Below, one piece after another: positions 46,017 to 55,548 of a DNA stretch of 64,000 nt. The translations under genes and the position numbers were made by a program. This DNA is from Methylobacter sp. (GTDB taxonomy: Bacteria > Pseudomonadota > Gammaproteobacteria > Methylococcales > Methylomonadaceae), in contig JAQUOU010000002.1 in NCBI GenBank assembly GCA_028716975.1, forward strand, positions 362,841 through 426,840, read 5' to 3'. Each line of letters opens with the position of its first letter. The stretch's first letter is position 1. The notes under the pieces were generated by a model that saw nothing but the letters and a program-made list of their open reading frames with translations, made no database searches and was not told the DNA's origin.

Positions 46017-46574
46017 TTATTTATTAGACAATGTTGTAAGCCAATCCTGAATTCTACCTACAGCTTGCCGCGTTAAATCAGCAAAACCGCTCACTGCACC
46101 GGCAGCGTCCGGGGTTTTAGTTGGTCGTTCTATAAGGAATTCCTGTGTGCCGCCCTTCTGCTTGTTGCCGGAAGGATAAGCATTTACATAAAATCGCATG
46201 ACTACACGAGATCGATCCGGAGCATCGAATTGCTGCTCAAAGTCCAATAGCTGAATACTCAATGGGTAATTCAAGGTTAAGCCACTGGAAATCAGTTGCT
46301 GCTCAAACAATTCAGGCGGGGGGGCTATCCACTTATCAAGTGTATAGAAGCGGACATTAGTGGGGGATGAAAAAAGCAGCCGGTAACGGATGCGATTGTC
46401 CCAGAGCCATTTAGGCGCTTCTACGGTGACAATTGGATTGTTTTTTATCCTGTTAACAGACGTTGGGATAGCCCAGCCAAAATCATGTACAGCCGGTTGT
46501 TGGGAAGTAATGCTACAGCCCGTGCCGGCAAATAATAAAATAAATGCCGCCAAACCGATTGATAAATATTTCAT
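46017..46574 (-). CDS. ABC-type transport auxiliary lipoprotein (PqiC/LptE-like family)
   Basis: 185 residues. A lipoprotein signal with lipobox FAGTGC (Cys ~20). The remainder fits the ABC-type transport auxiliary lipoprotein family found with MCE systems: IVTVEAPKWLWDNRIRYRLL, TLDKWIAPPPELFEQQL and a C-terminal FADLTRQAVGRIQDWL. It probably sits in the outer membrane or periplasm and completes the permease-ATPase-MCE system; its start overlaps the end of the MCE gene by 4 bp. Confidence 0.85.
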   Translation of the reverse strand: MKYLSIGLAAFILLFAGTGCSITSQQPAVHDFGWAIPTSVNRIKNNPIVTVEAPKWLWDNRIRYRLLFSSPTNVRFYTLDKWIAPPPELFEQQLISSGLTLNYPLSIQLLDFEQQFDAPDRSRVVMRFYVNAYPSGNKQKGGTQEFLIERPTKTPDAAGAVSGFADLTRQAVGRIQDWLTTLSNK

Positions 46575-47485
46575 TGTGGCTCCTTATAACCAGGTTCGCC
46601 TGGCCCTGGATCCTGCTGGCTAGGTCCCAGCAGTAATGCGCGAGGGTCGTTTTCCAGTAAGGTGGCAACGCGGCTGACCTGGGTAGTTATGGCTTGTAGT
46701 TCTGCCAGTAGTTCATTAACTTTTGGCAAGGTGGTCTCCATTACTATATCGCCTGCTGTTTTGCCGGTATCAGCAAGCTTATTGGCTTTTTTGCTGAGGA
46801 CCTTCACTTCTCGGGTTAAGCTTTTTAACTCGTTAGTCAAAGCATCAATATTAGTTAAGGTTTTGCGAGCGTCTTTGCTTAAGGCGGGGACACCGGCCAG
46901 GGCCTTATCCACAGCCTTTTGCAAATCAAAAAGCTTATCACTTAATAGCTTCAGATTATTTAAAATAACACTGATACTTTTGGTGTTTTCATCAGATAAC
47001 AATATGCCAAGCCTAATCATCAAATGGTTGGCCTTATTTAAAATATCTTCCCCCGAGCTCATTAATCTATCTGTCAATGATGGTTTCAAAGGAATGCGAT
47101 TTAGCGGTTCATCTCCTGGAGGTAAAGCTATCGAGATACCGCCCTCATCTTCCAGTTCAATCTGGGTTAAACCGGTTACTCCTTTCAATTGTAAGGTGGC
47201 GTAAACTCCTTTAGTCAGCACGATCTGTTTATCGACTTCAATAGGCACAAGAATAGTGCTGGAATCATTCGGGTCAAATAAAATATTGATTACTTTTCCT
47301 ACGGCAATGCCCCGGTAAAAAACCGTTGACTCAGGATTAAGGCCGGAAACGGATTCGCGGGTTGAAATAACATAGACATTGCGCTCCCGTTCAAAATGGC
47401 CAATCCAGTAAATGATTGCCGTCACCGCTGTCACTAAGATAATTAAAAATAAACCGGTAATCAGTGCGTGCTTATCTCTACCCAT
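46571..47485 (-). CDS. MCE/MlaD-family substrate-binding protein
   Basis: 304 residues from the ATG at 47485, which overlaps the ATPase stop by 8 bp; the frame is open 20 codons farther upstream but that is inside the ATPase gene. One N-terminal membrane helix (ALITGLFLIILVTAVTAIIYWIG), then the MCE domain (RESVSGLNPESTVFYRGIAVGKV...) at residues ~45-125, and a long periplasmic coiled coil with Leu/Lys/Asp repeats. MCE proteins form hexameric rings that shuttle lipids between membranes. Confidence 0.9.
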   Translation of the reverse strand: MGRDKHALITGLFLIILVTAVTAIIYWIGHFERERNVYVISTRESVSGLNPESTVFYRGIAVGKVINILFDPNDSSTILVPIEVDKQIVLTKGVYATLQLKGVTGLTQIELEDEGGISIALPPGDEPLNRIPLKPSLTDRLMSSGEDILNKANHLMIRLGILLSDENTKSISVILNNLKLLSDKLFDLQKAVDKALAGVPALSKDARKTLTNIDALTNELKSLTREVKVLSKKANKLADTGKTAGDIVMETTLPKVNELLAELQAITTQVSRVATLLENDPRALLLGPSQQDPGPGEPGYKEPQ

Positions 47486-48260
47486 GGGTAGCCTCTTGAT
47501 ATTGAAATACCCGACGGGCGCGTTTATTGTAAAAAAATTTTTCAATAAACGGATGTTTGGAGCTTAGGACCGAAGCCAGCGGTCCAAAAGCAATTAATTG
47601 ATTATCCGCCAGCACCGCTACCTTGGTGCACAAGTCTCTCAGTATATCCAGGTCATGAGTAACCATGACCACGGTAAAATTTAGAGTTTTATGCAGTTCG
47701 GATAACAGACTGACAAAATCCTCACTCGAAATAGGATCCAGGCCAGATGTCGGCTCATCGAGCAATAAAAGACTAGGCTCCAGAGCCATCGCGCGAGCCA
47801 GTGCTACCCGCTTGGTCATACCTCCTGAAAGGTCTGCCGGCCTTAGCCAGGCATCATGATCAGATAGCCCTGCCATTGACAGTTTCATAAACACTATCCG
47901 CTTAATTAATTCTTCATCCTTAAATCCCAGTTCCCGTAGTGGAAAGGCAATATTATCAAAAACATTCAGAACACTGAACAATGCTCCTTTCTGAAATAGC
48001 ACACCGCAATTATTACGGAGTCTTTGCCCATGACCGGCTGAAACCTTTTTTAATGATTGCCCCAAAACGAATACTTCACCCTGAGTGGGCGTTTGCAAGC
48101 CAATGATTTCGCGTAGCAAAGTCGTCTTGCCGGAGCCTGATGCCCCCACCAGCCCCAATATTTCGCCATGTTCCACACAAAGATTAATATCCTGATGGAC
48201 AACTTTATCGCCAAAACTCGTCCAGACATGCTCCAACTGTATAGCACAGGTGCCGGTCAT
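47478..48260 (-). CDS. ABC transporter ATP-binding protein, MlaF type
   Basis: 260 residues. Walker A GLVGASGSGKTTLLRE (~residue 38), Q-loop VLFQKGALFSVLNVFDN typical of MlaF, signature LSGGMTKRVALARAMA, Walker B LLLLDEPTSGLDP and H-loop VTHDLD. It powers the MlaE-like permease encoded by the gene overlapping at its start (4 bp). Cytoplasmic face of the inner membrane. Confidence 0.93.
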   Translation of the reverse strand: MTGTCAIQLEHVWTSFGDKVVHQDINLCVEHGEILGLVGASGSGKTTLLREIIGLQTPTQGEVFVLGQSLKKVSAGHGQRLRNNCGVLFQKGALFSVLNVFDNIAFPLRELGFKDEELIKRIVFMKLSMAGLSDHDAWLRPADLSGGMTKRVALARAMALEPSLLLLDEPTSGLDPISSEDFVSLLSELHKTLNFTVVMVTHDLDILRDLCTKVAVLADNQLIAFGPLASVLSSKHPFIEKFFYNKRARRVFQYQEATHG

Positions 48261-49408
48261 GGCATACCTACGCCCATAAACAAAATGGCAAACATCGCAT
48301 CGATCATAATCACCACAGTAATCGCTGCAACCACGGAGTTAGTTGTTTCACTTCCCAGGCTTTCAGTATTCGGTTTGATTCTGAAGCCAAAATGACAGGC
48401 AATTAGGGCAATCATCAGCCCGAATACTGCGCTCTTTCCCAAACCAATAAAAACATTAATTAGCGGCACTACATCAGGCAGCTTAAGAAAAAATTGCTGA
48501 TAGCTGATATCCAGTGTATTTTGTGCGGAAAACATCCCGCCTATAAGTGCCGCCGCGCTAGTCCATGCGCTTAAAAGAGGCATGACTATAGTTAGCGCCA
48601 TCACTTTTGGCAGAATCAGGCGCAAAGAATGAGAAATGCCCATTGCGGATAACGCATCCAGCTCTTCAGTGACGCGCATGATGCCGATTTGCGCAGTCAT
48701 TGCTGAACCGGAGCGGCCCGCAACCAGAATGGCGGCTAATAAAGGCCCTAATTCACGGATGATACTCAAGCCCAGAATATCAATAATATAAATCTCCGCG
48801 CCGAAAGTTTTTAATTGCAATGCTGACAGGTAACTCAGCACTATGCCGATCAAAAAACCTACCAGCGCCGTAATGCCTAAAGCCCTGACACCGGCCTCAT
48901 AAATAGTGATGGAAATTTCCGCCCGGGGAATATCAGCCGGATGAACCAGAAGATAGCCCAAATCCAGTACCAGTTGACCTAATAATGTCGCCAGATTTAC
49001 TAACTGCACCCAAAAACTCCAAACCAGTTGCAGTAAAGAGTTTAAAAACAAGCTTGAGCGGGAAGCAGTAGGTTCAGCAGCAGGTATAATCTGTGATTGC
49101 CAGCGTTCAAATAAACGCTGGTGTTCAGGTTTTATATTCAGTGTTGCCGGCATCTGTTCTCCCCATGCCTGCCATAGAATTAAAGCAGTAGCACTATCGA
49201 GCATATCAACCGATTGCATATCCCATGCATTGGCTTTATTAGCAGCAACGGCCTTGATCTTCTGGTGCAATTCAGGAGTTGTTGCGAGACTTCGAAGATT
49301 CCAACTGCCTGAAAGCTTAATACAGGACTGGCCATTATCTTGCTTACTGATTTCCAGCAGCGGCGGCAAAACCGGATTCGTTTGGATTTCAGCCATAGGG
49401 ATATTCAT
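48257..49408 (-). CDS. MlaE-type ABC transporter permease with N-terminal STAS domain
   Basis: 383 residues. N-terminal STAS-like domain (~15-110; CIKLSGSWNLRSL, MQSVDMLDSATALILWQAW), normally a separate protein (MlaB) in E. coli but fused here as in many proteobacterial relatives. The permease has GVRALGITALVGFLIGIVLS, IDILGLSIIRELGPLLAAILVAGRSGSAMTAQIG and EELDALSAMGISH. First gene of a four-gene leftward operon (permease, ATPase, MCE, lipoprotein) that likely transports phospholipid or another lipid. Confidence 0.93.
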   Translation of the reverse strand: MNIPMAEIQTNPVLPPLLEISKQDNGQSCIKLSGSWNLRSLATTPELHQKIKAVAANKANAWDMQSVDMLDSATALILWQAWGEQMPATLNIKPEHQRLFERWQSQIIPAAEPTASRSSLFLNSLLQLVWSFWVQLVNLATLLGQLVLDLGYLLVHPADIPRAEISITIYEAGVRALGITALVGFLIGIVLSYLSALQLKTFGAEIYIIDILGLSIIRELGPLLAAILVAGRSGSAMTAQIGIMRVTEELDALSAMGISHSLRLILPKVMALTIVMPLLSAWTSAAALIGGMFSAQNTLDISYQQFFLKLPDVVPLINVFIGLGKSAVFGLMIALIACHFGFRIKPNTESLGSETTNSVVAAITVVIMIDAMFAILFMGVGMP

Positions 49409-49792
49409 TGATTACAAGCAATACGGGAAATGCAGGTTTGCAAAGCCAACGCTTATTTTCTATCTTTAGTTTTGTTATATGTATCATTATTGTATCTTTT
49501 TACTAATAATGATAATAAAAACACGCTCTTAATCATGAGTCTAACAGCAGCGAGATTAAAGCGCATCAGATGAATATTATTACGCCGCAGTGGTAAAGCA
49601 GTAGCTATCAAATAAGCCCAACTATACTTTTACTGAGCATCATACGAGGCGAAGCTGTAATAGGGCAGTCGATTTTTTGCAAAACCTGATCAGGAGATTC
49701 GAATATATTCAAAAGAAAACGCAATTGCTGCCATATTATCTGTAACTCCGGCCTGATCTTTATTGATAAATTGGAATTCGTTTTTCCTGGGC
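49409..49792. other. 384-bp region between the Mla-like operon and nhaD
   Basis: AT-rich and without an intact gene. On the minus strand, 49690 to about 49790, a stop-terminated fragment reads DQAGVTDNMAAIAF then SFEYIRIS; the DNM motif recalls the C-terminal end of PPM-type protein phosphatases, but it is too short to be sure. The Mla operon promoter should lie near 49410-49500. Nothing else is recognised. Confidence 0.35.
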
Positions 49793-51610
49793 CTAGAAAT
49801 AGCGCCCATTAATAAGAAAATGAGTAGCAATACTGCCGAGATAGCCCAAAGCAATGGCCGGAGTCCATTTTAAATGACTGGCAAAGGTATAAATACCCTT
49901 CGCTTGTCCCATCAAACCCACGCCGGCCGCTGATCCTACTGCCAATAAGCTGCCTCCCACGCCGGCGGTCAAAGTCACTAATAGCCACTGGCCCTGAGAA
50001 ATATCAGGGGCCATTGTTAACACAGCCAGCATAATCGTACCATTGTCAATGAAGGCTGAGGCGACGCCAACCAGCATGTTAGCGACCGTGGGGTCAATCT
50101 CCCCATATAAATAATGGGAGGCAATATTTAAATAGCCCATAAAACTCAAGCCTCCAACGCCGACCATGATGCCGTAGAAAAACAGCAGGGTATCCCATTC
50201 CAGATCAGCAACTTTATGAAATACATCAAAAGGTTCGTCCAATTCCCTTTGATTTTCTGCAAATGCCCGCAGCCTGTTCATATTCTTCATGGGGGCGAAA
50301 TAATCGATTCTGCCTTGATTTGAGGTTCGGCTCGTTACTTGCTGCTCTTGGGCTTCCCCCTCCTCCGGTTCGACAATATTTGTTGTCGTTTTTTGCAGAT
50401 AATAGCTGAAAAATTTTAAGTAAGTCAGACCAAGCATCATGCCGGCGGCGGGAGGCAGGTTCAGAAGATTTTCAAAGCTGGTTGCAGTGATGATGGTCAA
50501 TAGGAACAACGCAATAATTATCAAGCCGCCACGTTTCATCTCTTGCGCTTCCGATACTGCCGCAGGCCTTTCCTTCGGGATTCCGAAATGCATAATGGCG
50601 GCAGGCAAAACGAAGTTGACTATGGCCGGGATTAACAGGGAAAAGAAATCCGCAAAGGGAACAACGCCTTTTTGCCATACCAATAACGTAGTAATATCGC
50701 CGAATGGGCTGAATGACCCGCCGGCATTTGCCGCTACTACGACATTGATACAGGACAAGGTCACAAAGCGAGGGCTGCCTTTACCCATGGCGACAATGAC
50801 CGAACCCATAAGCAGGGCTGTAGTCAGATTGTTGCATACTGACGAAATGAAGAAAGCCTGAAAGCCGGTAATCCAGAATAGCTGGCGATAACTGAAATTT
50901 TTACTTAATAGCCAAACCCGCAGGCTTTCAAACACGCCCCTATCCTCCATAGCATTCAGGTAAGTCATTGAAACCATAATGAACAGAAACAACTCCGCAT
51001 AGCCTTCAAGACTAGTACGGAAAGCCATTCCCGCTTGCTCGCTCATGCCTCCGTTGACATAAACGATGGCTATAAAACTCCAGATTAAACTGGCTGCAAA
51101 TACCATCGGTTTGGACTTTCGAAGCTCGGTAACTTCCTCTACCATGGCCAGGAAGTAAGCAGCAGTAAACAAAGCTAAAGCCAGGTATCCGGCCCAATGC
51201 CGGGTCAAATCCAAGGATGGAGGCGTCGCAGCAACGGCCCCTTCTTCAGCCGCTATTGACAATGTAGGCAAAAGCAGAAAAAGCAGAATCGAACTATATT
51301 TCAACAAGGACAACAGCTTTAATAATTTGGCTGGCGGGTAAGTCCGGAATAGAGCCTGGGCTTTGAATTCTATAGAGATAGGCGTTTTTTGATACCCATC
51401 CATCACGGTATGAGATAGCCGTAATTTAGAGACCATTAAATCATTACTTGATATAACTAAAATTGAAGTAAAAACGCATATAAACAATTCAACATTCATT
51501 CGAGGCCCATAAAAATATCCAGGATGGCGTGACGGGAAGGTGCTCAGATCGATTACGACGATATTATATTTGAAACAGAATGGATATGTGCCAATAAATA
51601 CACGAGACAT
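49793..51610 (-). CDS. nhaD: Na+/H+ antiporter of the NhaD family
   Basis: 605 residues from the longest frame; the N-terminal ~100 are not conserved-looking. ATG 51499 or 51403 is a likelier start, because a signal-like segment YSSILLFLLLPTLSIAA lies at residues ~105-121. The rest is the polytopic ArsB/NhaD fold: FISSVCNNLTTALLMGSV, VVVAANAGGSFSPFGDITTLLVWQ (paired half-helices) and VGVASAFIDNGTIMLAVLTM near the end. NhaD exports Na+ or Li+ in exchange for protons, common in salt-tolerant bacteria. Monocistronic. Confidence 0.9.
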   Translation of the reverse strand: MSRVFIGTYPFCFKYNIVVIDLSTFPSRHPGYFYGPRMNVELFICVFTSILVISSNDLMVSKLRLSHTVMDGYQKTPISIEFKAQALFRTYPPAKLLKLLSLLKYSSILLFLLLPTLSIAAEEGAVAATPPSLDLTRHWAGYLALALFTAAYFLAMVEEVTELRKSKPMVFAASLIWSFIAIVYVNGGMSEQAGMAFRTSLEGYAELFLFIMVSMTYLNAMEDRGVFESLRVWLLSKNFSYRQLFWITGFQAFFISSVCNNLTTALLMGSVIVAMGKGSPRFVTLSCINVVVAANAGGSFSPFGDITTLLVWQKGVVPFADFFSLLIPAIVNFVLPAAIMHFGIPKERPAAVSEAQEMKRGGLIIIALFLLTIITATSFENLLNLPPAAGMMLGLTYLKFFSYYLQKTTTNIVEPEEGEAQEQQVTSRTSNQGRIDYFAPMKNMNRLRAFAENQRELDEPFDVFHKVADLEWDTLLFFYGIMVGVGGLSFMGYLNIASHYLYGEIDPTVANMLVGVASAFIDNGTIMLAVLTMAPDISQGQWLLVTLTAGVGGSLLAVGSAAGVGLMGQAKGIYTFASHLKWTPAIALGYLGSIATHFLINGRYF

Positions 51611-51830
51611 ATGGAAATACCTGATTGAAAGGAATAAAACCTCATTGAGGAATAATTTATGTTTTGAAACTACGATGGGAATAACATGTAAGAAACAGCG
51701 GAAACCTATAAGGAATATTCAACTTTAGTAAACTGAATTTAGAGCGCCTATTCCCATCAGCCAGTAAGTCAAGAGTTATATCTGTCCGTTACTTGGCCAT
51801 CGATTTACTGCAAATCCTAGTGTAATGCGT

Positions 51831-51836
51831 TATAAT
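51831..51836 (+). promoter_or_regulatory. Perfect -10 hexamer upstream of deaD
   Basis: TATAAT 53 bases before the deaD ATG; no good -35 at the right distance (ACTGCA-like only). Initiation near 51843 would give a leader of about 45 bases. Confidence 0.35.
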
Positions 51837-51888
51837 ATTTGTATAAACAATTACTTCCCCGCCTTCCTTATTTCCAACAGGTAAATCA

Positions 51889-53676
51889 ATGTCCAATGAT
51901 GTTTCACCATTACCCTCTTTCCGTGATTTAGCACTGATTGAACCCCTGCTAAGAGCCCTGGATGATGTCGGTTATGAAACACCTTCGCCTATTCAGGCAC
52001 AAGTAATCCCTCATATGCTGCAAGGCAAAGATGTTCTGGGTCAGGCGCAAACAGGAACCGGTAAAACGGCCGCCTTCGCATTGCCCATTCTAACGCGTAT
52101 TAACCTCAACCAAAGAGATCCTCAGGTTCTGGTTTTGGCCCCAACCCGCGAGCTGGCTATTCAAGTGGCCGAGGCGTTTCAACGTTACGCGGCGCATTTA
52201 AAAGGCTTTCATGTTTTACCCATTTATGGGGGACAGGATTATAGTACCCAGTTACGCCAGTTAAAGCGCGGCGCTCATGTAGTAGTCGGTACGCCGGGCC
52301 GGGTGATGGATCATATGCGTAAAGGCACGCTGAAACTGGATGGGCTCAGTGTTTTGGTTCTTGATGAAGCCGATGAAATGCTGCGCATGGGTTTTATTGA
52401 TGATGTGGAATGGATACTTGAACAAACGCCCGAAGGCAGACAAATTGCATTGTTTTCTGCGACCATGCCGCCTGCCATACGGAAAATTGCCCAGCAATAT
52501 TTAAACATGCCTGAACAAATCACCATTAAAGTCACTACTGCGTCGGCGGAAAATATTCGTCAGCGATACTGGCTCGTTAGTGGCGTACATAAACTGGATG
52601 CAATAACCCGCATTCTTGAAGCTGAAACATTTGACGGCATGATTATCTTTGTCAGAACCAAAACGGCAACCGTTGAGCTCGCGGAAAAGCTGGAGGCTAG
52701 AGGCTATTCTGCGTCAGCGATTAACGGTGATATGTCGCAGGCATTAAGGGAACGCACCATCGCGCATCTTAAAAACGGCAAACTAGATATCTTAATAGCT
52801 ACTGATGTGGCTGCGCGGGGACTGGATGTAGACCGCATTACCCATGTCGTCAACTATGACATTCCTTATGATACCGAATCCTATATTCACCGTATTGGCA
52901 GAACCGGTCGTGCCGGCCGTACGGGTGATGCCATTTTGTTTATTGCCCCCAGGGAAAGAAAACTGCTGGATAATATCGAAAAAGCGACCAAGCAAAAAGT
53001 TGAGGAAATGGGTTTGCCCTCAACCGAGGTCATTAATAATAAACGTATCGCCCGCTTTAAGCAGAACATTACCGATACCTTGGCAGCGGAAGAGCTTGGC
53101 TTTTTCAGCCAACTGGTAGATCAATATCAGCAGGAGCATAATGTAACCGCATTGGAAATAGCCTCCGCCCTAGCCAAACTAGTGCAGGGGGAAACTCCTT
53201 TGCTGATGCAAAATCTGCCCAAAAAATCCAGAGATACAAAAGAAGACCGGCCACCAAGATCCGACAGATCGCAAAGGGATGACCGGCCATCGAGGGATCG
53301 TAAACCAAAACGCGCTTTCGGTAGCGGTTCAGATATCGAAATGGAATTATTTCGCATAGAAGTCGGCCATAATCACGGTGTAAAGCCCGGCAATATCGTC
53401 GGAGCCATAGCCAATGAGACGGGAATCGATGGCGACCACATTGCCCGTATTAGAATTGAAGATGATTACAGTACAGTGGAACTACCTGCCGGTATGCCGA
53501 AGGAACTGCTTCAGGAGCTGAAAAAAATCCGGGTGGCAGGCCAGCAGCTTAATATATCGAAAATAGATGAGAGTGGTAGAAAGTCAATATCCGATGTGGA
53601 TGCTAGAAAGACAGACAAAAGCAAAAAAAGATTGAGCTCACCGTCAAGACGGGCAAAGCCGAAGCTTGCGCCGTGA
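51889..53676 (+). CDS. deaD: DEAD-box ATP-dependent RNA helicase DeaD/CsdA
   Basis: 595 residues. Q motif and GYETPSPIQAQVIP, Walker A AQTGTGKTAAFALP, PTRELA, VGTPGRVMDHM, DEAD box VLDEADEML, SAT, DVAARGLDV and HRIGRTGRAGR cover both RecA domains (~1-370). A CsdA-type middle domain follows. A charged Arg/Asp/Lys linker (~430-475) comes next. A DbpA-like RNA-binding domain (MELFRIEVGHNHGVKPGNIVGAIA) and a basic tail complete it. It unwinds RNA in ribosome assembly and decay, often cold-induced. Its stop is 9 bp from the convergent dnaQ stop. Confidence 0.95.
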   Translation: MSNDVSPLPSFRDLALIEPLLRALDDVGYETPSPIQAQVIPHMLQGKDVLGQAQTGTGKTAAFALPILTRINLNQRDPQVLVLAPTRELAIQVAEAFQRYAAHLKGFHVLPIYGGQDYSTQLRQLKRGAHVVVGTPGRVMDHMRKGTLKLDGLSVLVLDEADEMLRMGFIDDVEWILEQTPEGRQIALFSATMPPAIRKIAQQYLNMPEQITIKVTTASAENIRQRYWLVSGVHKLDAITRILEAETFDGMIIFVRTKTATVELAEKLEARGYSASAINGDMSQALRERTIAHLKNGKLDILIATDVAARGLDVDRITHVVNYDIPYDTESYIHRIGRTGRAGRTGDAILFIAPRERKLLDNIEKATKQKVEEMGLPSTEVINNKRIARFKQNITDTLAAEELGFFSQLVDQYQQEHNVTALEIASALAKLVQGETPLLMQNLPKKSRDTKEDRPPRSDRSQRDDRPSRDRKPKRAFGSGSDIEMELFRIEVGHNHGVKPGNIVGAIANETGIDGDHIARIRIEDDYSTVELPAGMPKELLQELKKIRVAGQQLNISKIDESGRKSISDVDARKTDKSKKRLSSPSRRAKPKLAP

Positions 53677-53685
53677 ATTTTAACC

Positions 53686-54414
53686 TTAATTTTTTTTGTT
53701 CCACAGACAGATCCCGCTGGTTTTTTCAATGATCTCCAACCGCTGTTGATGAGCTATTAATTCCGTTTCATTACAACGAATTATTTTTAAGGCGGGGCGA
53801 TCTAGGGATAGACGATTAATCACCGCATGCATTTTTGTGTTTTCCGAGTGCGAAGGTTCATCCAAGAGCGAAAATTGTCCTCCGCTCATTAGCAAAAACA
53901 CATCGGCCAGGATTTCGGCATCTAATAATGCGCCGTGCAAATCCCTGTGGCTATTATCAATGCCATAGCGTTTACATAGCGCATCCAGGCTGTTTCTCTG
54001 GCCGGGGTGCTCCTTTCTGGCATAAGCCAGCGTATCAAATACGGGGCTATATTCTGCAACTGTTCCAGCTCCATTATTCAATAATGAAAGCTCGTGATTA
54101 ATAAAACCTATATCGAATGGAGCATTATGGATTATTAATTCAGCCCCGCGAATAAATGCAATAAAATCCTCAAAAATATCCTTAAAACGCGGTTTATCTT
54201 CTAAAAACTGATTGGTGATGCCGTGAACTTCAATCGCCCCATCATCACATAATCGATCAGGGTTAATATAGACATGGAACCGCTTGCCGGTTAGGCGGCG
54301 GTTAATCAGCTCTACACAGCCAATTTCAATAATTCTATGGCCTTCCTGCGGATTAAGGCCGGTGGTTTCAGTATCCAGAACCACTTGACGATTTGTATGT
54401 GTTCGATTATCCAA
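53686..54414 (-). CDS. dnaQ: DNA polymerase III epsilon subunit (proofreading exonuclease)
   Basis: 242 residues, matching E. coli DnaQ (243). Exo I VVLDTETTGLNPQEGHRIIEIG (Asp, Glu), Exo II IIHNAPFDIGFINHEL and Exo III HGALLDAEILADV with the preceding His are all present. The 3'-5' exonuclease proofreads replication. In enterobacteria it is divergent from rnhA; here yajD lies between the two. Confidence 0.95.
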   Translation of the reverse strand: MDNRTHTNRQVVLDTETTGLNPQEGHRIIEIGCVELINRRLTGKRFHVYINPDRLCDDGAIEVHGITNQFLEDKPRFKDIFEDFIAFIRGAELIIHNAPFDIGFINHELSLLNNGAGTVAEYSPVFDTLAYARKEHPGQRNSLDALCKRYGIDNSHRDLHGALLDAEILADVFLLMSGGQFSLLDEPSHSENTKMHAVINRLSLDRPALKIIRCNETELIAHQQRLEIIEKTSGICLWNKKN

Positions 54415-54659
54415 TGCAGCACCTGAAGGGTTTATTATTAATCACATTTTAATGATACATTATCAACACCCAATCAAGCATGATTATGATGGGTTATTTT
54501 CTTAGCTTTTGCTAAACTAAATCGTTCCGGCTTAATATGAAATGATATTTGCCGGGTGTCGGTTCATTGGGCTGATATAGATTTATGCATTAAGAAGGCC
54601 AAATCTGACTTGAGGCAGTCTGATTATTATCGCCTTATAGCTTAAGAGGAATTTTTTAT

Positions 54660-55043
54660 ATGACTCAAAAAAAATCAAAACCTGATCAAGAAAAACTGGA
54701 CAGGATTGTTACTGATGCACGACGTAGCCAGGAACTGAGAGAGCAGTCATATCGTGGTCAGGCATTAAAACTTTATCCCTGGATATGCGGCCGGTGCGCC
54801 CGCGAATTTACACACAAAAATCTGAATGAATTAACTGTTCATCATAAAGATCATAACCACGACAACAACCCTGCTAATGGTAGTAATTGGGAATTATTGT
54901 GCCTGTACTGTCATGACAATGAACATTCAAAATATGAGCAGACCCGCTTTGACAGCAATCTGCAAACCGGCAAAGCCACTACGCTTGCCGCAACCCATAA
55001 TCCATTTGCTGACCTGAAAACCTTATTAGGCAATAAAAAGTAA
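54660..55043 (+). CDS. yajD: YajD-like HNH nuclease family protein
   Basis: 127 residues. HNH fold with paired zinc Cys (WICGRCAREF and LLCLYCHDNEH) and the catalytic VHHKDHNHDNNPANGSNWE. The N-terminus KLDRIVTDARRSQELREQSYRGQALKLYPW is the YajD signature. A function as a DNA endonuclease is assumed from the family but not defined in vivo. Preceded by GAGGAA. Confidence 0.9.
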   Translation: MTQKKSKPDQEKLDRIVTDARRSQELREQSYRGQALKLYPWICGRCAREFTHKNLNELTVHHKDHNHDNNPANGSNWELLCLYCHDNEHSKYEQTRFDSNLQTGKATTLAATHNPFADLKTLLGNKK

Positions 55044-55071
55044 ACATGTAACCGCACTGTCTTTTTAAAAA

Positions 55072-55548
55072 CTAAATAATGACATGCTTTCCCAGGGGTG
55101 GAGAAGGTTCTTCTTTCAAGGAATCTATTCCAAGGTTAGCTAGAGCATCCGCCCTCTCATTTCCTTCATCTCCGGAGTGGCCTCTTACCCACAACCATTC
55201 GATATTGTGCGGTTGGATTGCCGCATCCAGCCTACGCCATAAATCGTCATTTTTAACCGGCTTTTTAGCTGCATTTTTCCAACCTCGCTTTTTCCAGTTA
55301 GTTATCCAGTCTGTGATGCCTTGCAGCACGTATTGGGAATCGGTATTGATCTGCACTGAACAGGGTCTAGTTAACGCTTCCAGAGCTTTTATTGCCGCTA
55401 TCAACTCCATACGGTTATTGGTTGTATTCTGCTCGCCGCCATAAAGCTCTTTAGCTTTATCTTTATATTTTAGGATAACGCCCCAGCCACCAGGGCCGGG
55501 GTTGCCACGACAGGCGCCATCGGTATATACAATGACAGGATCACTCAT
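55072..55548 (-). CDS. rnhA: Ribonuclease HI
   Basis: 158 residues. Degrades RNA in RNA-DNA hybrids. The catalytic carboxylates are visible in [18 protein letters not shown] (Asp), [10 protein letters not shown] (Glu), INTDSQYV (Asp) and GNERADALA (Asp), with the His of [11 protein letters not shown]. Its start overlaps the yafS-like methyltransferase gene by 8 bp, a conserved pairing near dnaQ and mltD. Confidence 0.96.
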   Translation of the reverse strand: MSDPVIVYTDGACRGNPGPGGWGVILKYKDKAKELYGGEQNTTNNRMELIAAIKALEALTRPCSVQINTDSQYVLQGITDWITNWKKRGWKNAAKKPVKNDDLWRRLDAAIQPHNIEWLWVRGHSGDEGNERADALANLGIDSLKEEPSPPLGKHVII

